Origin: JANXXV01 sp038200305
GTDB lineage: Bacteria > Acidobacteriota > Terriglobia > Bryobacterales > Bryobacteraceae
Reading direction: 5' to 3'
Length of the DNA stretch: 16,521 nucleotides
Assembly: GCA_038200305.1 (NCBI GenBank)
Contig: JBBPYD010000069.1
Span: 1 to 16,521, forward strand
Shown: in pieces, positions 10,992 through 16,521 of the stretch
Position numbering within the stretch: position 1 is the stretch's first letter
Layout: every line of letters starts with the position of its first letter
Translations under genes and position numbers: made by a program
Notes under the pieces: generated by a model
What the model was told of the DNA's origin: nothing
The model's input: the letters and a program-made list of their open reading frames with translations, nothing else
The model's database searches: none

Positions 10992-11687
10992 TTAAGCTAC
11001 AGGCCTGCGTAACCGCCGTATCCCGCCTGCGGCGAGCAGCATCGCCGCAACCAGCGGAAAGGTTGCAGGTTCGGGTACGGTTGACACCGATGTTGTTGTG
11101 AACCGGTCGGTAACCATGCCGCCAGTCGCGGAGCCGTCCGGTCCGGCATCCAATGTGAAATCATGCACAACGGAGATGGAAGATACCGCCGTGAACGATC
11201 TCTGGTCGGAACCGGAATTGAGCACAACCAGTGTTCCCGCCCTGTTGGAAGAACATCCCGTTACGCTTCCCGTCGCGAACGTTCCTCCCAGACAGAAATC
11301 CTGAATATCTGTCACAGAGCCCCCTCCCGAAGCGGTTGTCCCCGATAGCGAGACCTGGTCCGCTACAATGCCGCTTCCCGCCACTGAATAGCCGAACAAG
11401 GCTTCCAGCAGTTGGCCCGCGCTGGCCCTTGAATTTGTCTGAACGGTAATCCCCACCGCGCCGCTCAAATTATTAGGTGTTACGGTGATGTTGGCTGGTG
11501 CAATCGGGATGGAGCCGGTAATGCCACTCAAAACTCCGAAGGACGAGAAGGTGGCGTTTCCAATGGCGCAGCCGGTGGCGCCAAGTCCAATAAAGCTAGC
11601 TAAACTTCCTGTAGCGCAAGGAATAGTGGCGGCTGACGCGAACGACGCAAAAGCGGCCAAGATACCTGTTGTCAATAGAACTTTCAC
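10992..11687 (-). CDS. PEP-CTERM sorting domain protein (intact copy A)
   Basis: An exported protein with a C-terminal exosortase sorting signal, 231 residues. The frame is open to 11744, but GTG at 11687 is the better start. It has GGAGG 6 bases upstream and opens a clean signal peptide, MKVLLTTGILAAFASFASAA. The decayed paralogs align from the same point. The mature part contains C24, C40, C132 and C145, which may pair as two disulfides, and is rich in Ser, Thr and Gly. The tail has the full tripartite signal: VPEP at 204-207, a hydrophobic helix TFPLVAAMLLAAGG, and the basic cluster RRLRR at 224-228. By family knowledge it is exported by Sec, then cleaved or anchored by an exosortase and delivered to the surface or extracellular matrix. 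The exosortase is not in this window. The mature domain's role is unknown. It is the only undamaged member of a four-copy tandem array and lies directly upstream of the DUF4331 gene. Confidence 0.9.
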   Translation of the reverse strand: MKVLLTTGILAAFASFASAATIPCATGSLASFIGLGATGCAIGNATFSSFGVLSGITGSIPIAPANITVTPNNLSGAVGITVQTNSRASAGQLLEALFGYSVAGSGIVADQVSLSGTTASGGGSVTDIQDFCLGGTFATGSVTGCSSNRAGTLVVLNSGSDQRSFTAVSSISVVHDFTLDAGPDGSATGGMVTDRFTTTSVSTVPEPATFPLVAAMLLAAGGIRRLRRPVA

Positions 11688-11693
11688 TCTGAC

Positions 11694-11698
11694 CCTCC
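11694..11698 (-). promoter_or_regulatory. Ribosome binding site fixing the GTG start of PEP-CTERM copy A
   Basis: GGAGG on the minus strand, 6 bases before GTG at 11687. Equivalent GGAGG boxes precede the GTG start of copy B (13033-13037) and the TTG start of copy C (13808-13812), so the leader is conserved across copies. Confidence 0.75.
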
Positions 11699-11777
11699 AA
11701 TAAACACCTGTATGATCTGGATTTCCATAAAAGGTTACTCTCATCAGCCAAGTACACCGTGAGTTGCTTTTGAGCTA
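11695..11777. repeat. Upstream block of copy A, repeated at 13807-13892
   Basis: About 80 bases before copy A closely match the block before copy C. Shared runs on the plus strand include ACACCGTGAGTTGCTTT and AAAGGTTA, with only small gaps between. The block ends at the ribosome binding site and probably holds the promoter or a leader of the PEP-CTERM genes. Confidence 0.75.
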
Positions 11778-11803
11778 CACAGTAGTTAGGTGCTCAACCT
11801 ACT

Positions 11804-11816
11804 ACTCATACGTTCT
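11804..11816. repeat. 13-bp direct repeat, first copy
   Basis: ACTCATACGTTCT occurs here and again at 12308-12320, each time just beyond the 3' end of a PEP-CTERM copy (D and B). It belongs to the larger tandem duplication unit rather than being a separate element. Confidence 0.7.
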
Positions 11817-11837
11817 AGCGCAACGAATCGGATTTTG

Positions 11838-12250
11838 ACTTACAGGCTTATGTAACCGTCTCATACCAACCGCGGCCAGCGGCATCGCGGCGGCAAGCGC
11901 GAAGGCCGCCCACGTTCCCTAACTGATTGGTGATCGTAGGCCAGGCTACAAGGCCTCACTGTCCACCACTCAACGTGAAATCATGCACGGCGGGCAATTA
12001 TACTGTGTCCCACAAAGCCAAAGTCCTAAATTTCCGCTCTCCATCAATGGTTAGCCGAACAAGACAGTTATTGAAATAATCTCTGAGGTTATCCAAAAGG
12101 TAATTCGAATTCACGCTCGTTCTTTGGAATTACGATGATGTTCGCAGGGTGAAAACGAGATGGAGGCGGTACTGCCACACTCCCAAATTAATAACGAAAG
12201 GTGAGGTATCTACCAGCGCAACCGGGGGCGCCAAGAGAAGAATAACCGCA
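11838..12250 (-). pseudogene. Degenerate PEP-CTERM relic (copy D)
   Basis: No open frame of useful length, but the nucleotide sequence is clearly related to the neighbouring copies. The 3' end (TATGTAACCGTCTCATACCA and CGCGGCCAGCGGCATCGCGG, plus strand) matches the tail region of copies A-C. AACTGATTGGTGATCGTAG at 11921-11939 is shared with copy B at 12446-12464. The segment near 12135-12165 matches the stretch encoding SIPIAPANI. The VPEP-coding bases are missing and there are many stops. It is therefore an old, fully inactivated copy. The boundaries are approximate; the region out to about 12300 may also belong to it. Nothing else recognisable is present in this 600-base gap between frames. 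Confidence 0.75.
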
Positions 12251-12307
12251 TCACTCCGGCGCACCTGCCGTTGCAGAGTACTCAGTGACAAGTTGCCCAA
12301 CAATATG

Positions 12308-12320
12308 ACTCATACGTTCT
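12308..12320. repeat. 13-bp direct repeat, second copy
   Basis: Second exact copy of the sequence at 11804-11816, just downstream (on the minus strand) of copy B. Confidence 0.7.
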
Positions 12321-12341
12321 GTCTCGTCGATCGGATTCGAC

Positions 12342-13026
12342 CTACACGCCTGCGTAACAGTCTATACCGATCGCGGCCAGCAGCCTCGCGGCAAACAGCG
12401 GAAAGGTTGCCGGTTCGGGTACGGTTGCAATCCCTGTTTCTCCGAACTGATTGGTGATCGTAGCCCCAGCTACAAAGCCTTTCAGTCCGCCACTGAACGT
12501 GACATCATGCACGATGGTAATGGAAGACACTACCGGGAACGTTACGGAGTCGGAGCCAGACCTATCCACACGCAGAGTCCCTGAATTATTAGATGAACAC
12601 CCCGTGATGGTTCCTGGGGCGAAGGTTCCGTCCAGACAGAAATGCTGAACATCCATCACCGAGCCTTCAGCACCCGTCCCTGTCAGCGAGACATACTCCC
12701 CTGTAAAGCCATAAAGCGCCCCACTCGTCACGGTGTAACCGAAGACGGCTTCCCGCAGTTGGCCCGGGCCGGTCGGGTCTGGACTTATCTGGAAGCTAAT
12801 CCCCAGTGCGCGAACTATAGTAGCCTATGAAGATGTCCGCTGGTGAAATCGGGATAGAGCCAACAGGACTACTCAAAACTTGGAATGAGCAAATGCTCTC
12901 CCGTATACTGGAGCAGTCGTGGGCGCCAAGCCCAATATAGCTTTCTAAACTTATTGGAACGAAAGGGGCGGCCGACGCGAACGATGCAAACGCGGCCAAG
13001 ACACCTGTTGTAAATAAAACTCTCAC
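12342..13026 (-). pseudogene. PEP-CTERM paralog copy B, frameshifted
   Basis: It begins with GTG at 13026 after a GGAGG box. It encodes a signal peptide VRVLFTTGVLAAFASFASAA and then a homolog of copy A (LESYIGLGAHDCSS, SIPISPADIF). The frame is lost near 12800-12830, where about 5 bases are missing relative to copy A, and it stops soon after. The remainder is open in another frame: GQLREAVFGYTV, VMDVQHFCLDGTF, ITGCSSNNSGTL, TVPEPATFPLFAARLLAAIG. A second single-base loss after this, in the codons of the basic cluster, turns the expected arginine-rich end into DCYAGV and a stop codon. The copy thus has no arginine anchor even in the downstream frame. It is probably a pseudogene, although a short secreted fragment could in principle still be made. 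Confidence 0.85.
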
Positions 13027-13077
13027 CCTGATCCTCCGATAAACATCTGTGTGCCCCATTCGATTAAACGATTTATT

Positions 13078-13802
13078 TACCCGCCGGCGTAGCCGTCGTA
13101 TACCAACCGCGGCCAGCAGCATCGCGGCAATCAGCGGAAAGCTCGCCGGTTCGGGGACGGTTGCAACAAATGTTTACGTGTAAAAATCAACAATCCGACC
13201 CCCGTTTGAGTAGCCGTCTCCACTGTACAAAATTTGGTCATGCACGATGGCAATGGAAGATACCGCGGCTGGGAACGGTCCGGAGTCGTCGTCGTTATTA
13301 CCCCTCACCATCAGGGTCCCCGACTGATTGGAAGAACATCCCATGACGGTTCCCGCCGCGAAGGTTCCGTCCAGGCAGAAATGCTGAATGTCCGTCGTTG
13401 AGCCGAAATAAGGGCCAGAAATTACATTCATAGAGATGCCCTCGGCGGTTAGGTAATAGCGGCCCAAGCCATAAAGCGCGCTCTCCGTTAGGGTGTATCC
13501 GAACACGCCTTCCAGCACTTGGCCAGGGCCGCCTTGTGCATTTACGTTAATGTAAATTCTCGGGCGGTCAATACCAGGCCGGTTAGTGTAAGGATTATGA
13601 GGATGTTCGCTGGTGATATCGGGATGGAGCCGGCCGATACACTCAAAACTTGGAATGACGAGAAGGTGAGCTCTTCATTAAAGCAGCCGCCGGAGCCGAA
13701 CTGAATATAAGTCTCTAAAGTTCCATATGGGCAAGGCATAGGGGCCGCTGACGCGAAGGACGCAAACGCGGCCAACATACCTGTTGAAAGAAGAACCTTC
13801 AA
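13078..13802 (-). pseudogene. PEP-CTERM paralog copy C, frameshift plus nonsense mutation
   Basis: It begins with TTG at 13802 after a GGAGG box and encodes the signal peptide MKVLLSTGMLAAFASFASAA and then CPYGTLETYIQFGSGGC and SIPISPANIL. Near 13595-13610, where about 7 bases are missing relative to copy A, the frame is lost. The matching continuation (GGPGQVLEGVFGYTLTESAL, TDIQHFCLDGTFAAG, VMGCSSNQSGTL) is in another frame. That frame meets a TAA at 13174-13176, exactly before an otherwise good tail: VATVPEPASFPLIAAMLLAA then RRLRRR. The tail has also lost its stop codon and stays open into copy B. Upstream lies the duplicated block 13807-13892. It is most likely a pseudogene of intermediate age. 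Confidence 0.85.
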
Positions 13803-13806
13803 TCTG

Positions 13807-13892
13807 ACCTCCGATGAACACCTGTTGGATCTGAACTTCGATCAAAGGTTATCTCCCTCAAGCCAGGCACACCGTGAGTTGCTTTGGGCTGC
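13807..13892. repeat. Upstream block of copy C, repeated at 11695-11777
   Basis: Counterpart of the block upstream of copy A. It sits in the divergent intergenic region between copy C and the [2Fe-2S] subunit gene, and the similarity fades beyond about 13892. Confidence 0.75.
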
Positions 13893-13907
13893 AAACGCAC
13901 CAACCGC

Positions 13908-13934
13908 TTGCGCGCCCGATAAAAGGTCTACACT
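13908..13934 (+). promoter_or_regulatory. Weak candidate promoter for the molybdenum hydroxylase genes
   Basis: TTGCGC at 13908-13913 and TACACT at 13929-13934 resemble -35 and -10 boxes, but the 15-base spacing is short. They are 41 bases before the ATG at 13975. Only suggestive. Confidence 0.2.
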
Positions 13935-13974
13935 GGTCTCGTAACCAACCTGACATTGCGGAAGTCTGAAGTTT

Positions 13975-14445
13975 ATGAACCTCGAAATCAATGGCCGAAC
14001 CCAGCGCGTCGAAGGCGATCCCGAGCGCAGCTTATTGGGCGTCCTCCGGGATGAACTGGATCTCACCGGCAGCAAATACGGCTGTGGAGAAGGGCAATGC
14101 GGCGCCTGTACGGTGCTGCTGGCCGGCTCTCCCGTAAGATCCTGCATCACGCCAATACGGGCCGCCGCAGGAAAACCAATCACTACGATTGAGGGTCTGG
14201 CGAACAAAGGACAACTCCATCCTCTCCAGCAGGCTTTTCTTGACGCGGACGCGCTGCAATGCGGCTACTGCACGCCCGGCATGATCATGAGCGGCGTGGG
14301 ACTTCTTCACAAGAACCCCAATCCCGAAACTGCGGAGATTGCGCACGCTCTGCAAGGCAACGTGTGCCGCTGCGGAACCTATCCCCGAATAATCACGGCC
14401 GTGCGGCTGGCCGCCAATGCAATGAAGCGAGGCTCCCATGCGTGA
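13975..14445 (+). CDS. [2Fe-2S] subunit of a molybdenum hydroxylase (IorA/CoxS-like)
   Basis: A 156-residue small subunit of the xanthine dehydrogenase/isoquinoline 1-oxidoreductase family. It passes electrons from the molybdopterin subunit through two [2Fe-2S] clusters. The plant-ferredoxin-type cluster is held by C37, C42, C45 and C57 (GCGEGQCGACTVLLAGSPVRSC). The second, in the helical C-terminal domain, is held by C96, C99, C131 and C133 (QCGYCTPGMIMS and GNVCRCGTYPRI). All eight ligands are present and the length is normal, so this protein looks functional. There is no signal peptide, as expected for a partner that folds in the cytoplasm and may be carried across by a Tat-tagged large subunit. 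Its stop codon overlaps the start of the large subunit gene by 8 bases. The substrate cannot be assigned; IorA is one possible name. Confidence 0.93.
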   Translation: MNLEINGRTQRVEGDPERSLLGVLRDELDLTGSKYGCGEGQCGACTVLLAGSPVRSCITPIRAAAGKPITTIEGLANKGQLHPLQQAFLDADALQCGYCTPGMIMSGVGLLHKNPNPETAEIAHALQGNVCRCGTYPRIITAVRLAANAMKRGSHA

Positions 14446-16463
14446 AGTGGAACGATATGAACTTTCCGCCGGCCCCGCTTACCAATTCGAGACGGACCGC
14501 CGCGATTTCTTCAAAATCGCCGGTGGCGGCATCGTTGTCTGCCTGACGCTGAGCGGCGGCGCGGCCGCTCAGGAATCCGGAGCGGCCGCACCCCGCGGGC
14601 GATCAGTCGGCGGATTGCCAAAAGATATTTCGGCGTGGCTGCACATCGGGGAAGACGGCACGGTCACCATCTTCACCGGCAAGGTTGAAGTTGGACAAAA
14701 TAGCCGGACCGCGTTGACTCAGGCCGTCTCCGAAGAACTGCACGTCCCCGCGAAATCCATTCAACTCGTCATGGGCGACACGGACTTGACGCCGTTCGAT
14801 ATGGGGACGTTCGGCAGCCGCACTACCCCCACCATGGCTCCTCAGCTTCGGCGCGTTGCGGCAGCCGCGCGAGAGTGGCTGCTCGACATCGCCGCTGAAC
14901 AATGGCAAATAGAGCGCGCCAGCCTGCAAATGGAGAATGGCCGCGTTCGCACCGCGTCAGGAAACAAGAGCGCCAGCTTCGGTGAGTTGACCAAGGGCAA
15001 GAATCTGGTGAAAGAGGTGGGGCACGGGCCAGTCCACAAGCCGTCGGCCGAATCTCTGCCGAAGGTGAATGGGCGTGATATGGTGACGGGCGCACACCGG
15101 TTTACATCGGACCAGAAACGGCCTGGAATGCTGTATGGCGCCGTGCTGCGCCCACCCTCGTATGGCGCGGCTCTTGCTTCCGTCGACGCCAAAGACGCTG
15201 AACAAATTTCCGGCATCCAAATCGTTCGGGACGGGGCATTCATTGGCGCAATCGGGCCCAATCCGCATGTCTTGCCCAGTGCGCTTGCGGCCATCAAGAC
15301 AGACTGGAAAACGGAATCGCAGCCCGGAAGCAAACAGCTCTTTTCTTACTTGAAAGTCAACGTCGAATCCAGTGGCGCCGCTCGTGGGCCGCACCAGAGC
15401 GGCTCCATTACGGACGGTTTCGAAAAGGCGGATCACAAACTCGAAGCCGGCTATAACATTGCCTATATCGCACACGTGCCACTGGAGCCGCGCGCGGCCG
15501 TGGCCGAGTGGTCAGCAGGCAAGCTCACCGTCTGGACCGGAACGCAGCGGCCCTTCGGAGTTCGCACCGAACTCGCCCAGGCCTTCCACATCCCCGAAGC
15601 CCAGGTGCGCGTGATCGTACCCGATACCGGATCGGCCTATAGTGGCAAACACACCGGCGAGTGCGCCATCGAAGCAGCGCGATTGTCCAAAGCCGCGAGT
15701 AAACCAGTGAAGTTAGTCTGGACCGGCGAAGAGGAATTCACCTGGGCGTATTTCCGGCGTGCCGGCGTAATCGACGTGCGCAGCGGAACCACTAAAAACG
15801 GCGTCATCACCGCCTGGGGTTTCACAACTACAACTCGGGTACATCGGGCATCAATAGCCCGTATGACATCCCCAACCAGAAGATCGAATTCCACGCAACA
15901 AAGTCCCCCTTGCGCCAGGGGTCCTACCGCGGTCTGGCTGCCACGGCAAACCACTTTGTCCGCGAATCGCACATGGACGAGATGGCGCACACGCCGGCCT
16001 CGACCCGCTCGATTTCCGCAGCACAAATTTGAAGCGCATGAAGGCCGTCCTGGAGGCGGTGGCAAAACGTTCTGGATGGGGCAAGCCGAACCCCGGCGCC
16101 AATCGAGGCTTCGGAATCGCGTGCGGCTTTGAGAAGGGTGGATACGTCGCATCCTGCGCGGAGGTCTCGGTCGATCAAGCGGCCGCGGCCGCGTGAAAGT
16201 CGAACGCGTAGTCATCGCCTTCGAGTGCGGAGCCATCGTCAACCCCGAGCACCTCAAGAATCAAAAAGGCGCCGTCATGATGGGCATCGGCGGAGCGCTC
16301 TTTGAGGCAATTGAGTTCGAAAACGGCAAGATCCTGAACGGCAAACTTTCGCGCTACCGGGTCCCGCGATTCAGCGATATGCCGGTCCGTCGCCCTGGCC
16401 CGCCGTGGGCGATGCAATCCGCGATGCCGTTGCATACGCATGCGGGAACTACCCATGACTTAA
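14438..16463 (+). pseudogene. Molybdopterin-binding subunit of a molybdenum hydroxylase (IorB-like), frameshifted
   Basis: Large subunit of the IorB/aldehyde oxidase type. It starts at ATG 14438 inside the small-subunit gene. A Tat signal (DRRDFFKIAGGGIVVCLTLS) is near residues 20-40, then ISAWLHIGEDGTVTIFTGKV and MGTFGSRTTPTMAP. The frame is intact to about 15820, through VKLVWTGEEEFTWAYFRRAG. After that the homologous protein is found in successive frames: HNYNSGTSGINSPYDIPNQK and PLRQGSYRGLAATANHFVRE, a shift near 15992, GLDPLDFRSTNLKRMKAV, a shift near 16181-16193, then RVKVERVVIAFECGAIVNPE. A jump near 16385-16401 goes from RYRVPRFSDMP almost straight to AVGDAIRDA. A last shift near 16432 leads to MRELPMT and TAA at 16461. 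Each simple shift fits loss of one base. The jump appears to remove some 20 residues, including where the family's GAGE-type active-site glutamate motif is expected. Unless these are contig-edge sequencing errors, the enzyme is inactive. Confidence 0.85.
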
Positions 16464-16521
16464 CCCAACTTTTACGGTTTGGCCCCAGGTGCTCTGCGAT
16501 AGCTCATGCTGTACGGATCTG

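Noticed and set aside
11098..11703. Several plus-strand frames opposite the PEP-CTERM copies
   Set aside because: They recur in the paralogs only because the minus-strand genes are homologous; they have no independent support.
11695..11777. A sigma-54 promoter in the duplicated upstream block
   Set aside because: A GGCAC-like and TTGC-like pair occurs in the copy C block, but the spacing is 3 bases too long, the first element is not kept in the copy A block, and it points away from the PEP-CTERM genes.
12796..13812. Programmed ribosomal frameshifting in PEP-CTERM copies B and C
   Set aside because: The two copies need shifts in opposite directions, there is no slippery heptamer at the site, and both have further inactivating lesions.
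11700..13900. A CRISPR array or insertion sequence behind the repeats
   Set aside because: The repeated units are 500-800 bases of homologous coding sequence with decay, not short regular repeats with spacers, and no transposase or terminal inverted repeats are present.

Overview
The window looks like a chromosomal segment of an Acidobacteria-type bacterium, perhaps Solibacter/Bryobacter-like. This is an inference from gene content: moderately high GC, a beta' subunit carrying the large trigger-loop insertion, PEP-CTERM sorted proteins, a DUF4331 protein, and a short membrane/coiled-coil ORF of a kind I associate with acidobacterial genomes. No rRNA or other direct taxonomic marker is present.

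Layout. (1) 1-5265, plus strand: the 3' end of rpoB, an unusual 80-residue membrane-anchored coiled-coil ORF, full-length rpoC and a rho-independent terminator. (2) 5468-7779, minus strand: a two-gene unit with a class II CPD photolyase upstream and a TIGR01777-type NAD(P)-binding epimerase downstream, joined by a 4-base GTGA overlap. (3) 7807-8922, plus strand: a radical SAM/SPASM protein diverging from the photolyase. (4) 8946-9281, minus strand: a small VOC-fold protein, insulated from the next gene by a perfect 18-bp inverted-repeat terminator. (5) 9408-11687, minus strand: a secreted PEP-CTERM protein followed 27 bases later by a secreted DUF4331 protein, a likely operon. (6) 11700-13892, minus strand: a tandem array of decayed paralogs of that PEP-CTERM protein. 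One is a bare relic, and two are recognisable but frameshifted and have each lost the sorting tail by a different mutation. (7) 13975-16463, plus strand: an intact [2Fe-2S] subunit and a Tat-exported molybdopterin subunit of the isoquinoline 1-oxidoreductase/xanthine dehydrogenase family. The second gene is intact for about 1.4 kb and then carries several frameshifts and an apparent internal deletion.

How the genes fit together. The left third is core transcription machinery. The middle holds DNA repair and small accessory enzymes. The right half is devoted to exported proteins and is where gene duplication and decay concentrate. The most distinctive observations are the small membrane ORF inside the rpoB-rpoC operon, the PEP-CTERM paralog array with one apparently functional member next to three dying ones, and the decay of the molybdenum hydroxylase large subunit beside an intact small subunit. 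I see no CRISPR array, tRNA, transposase or phage gene.
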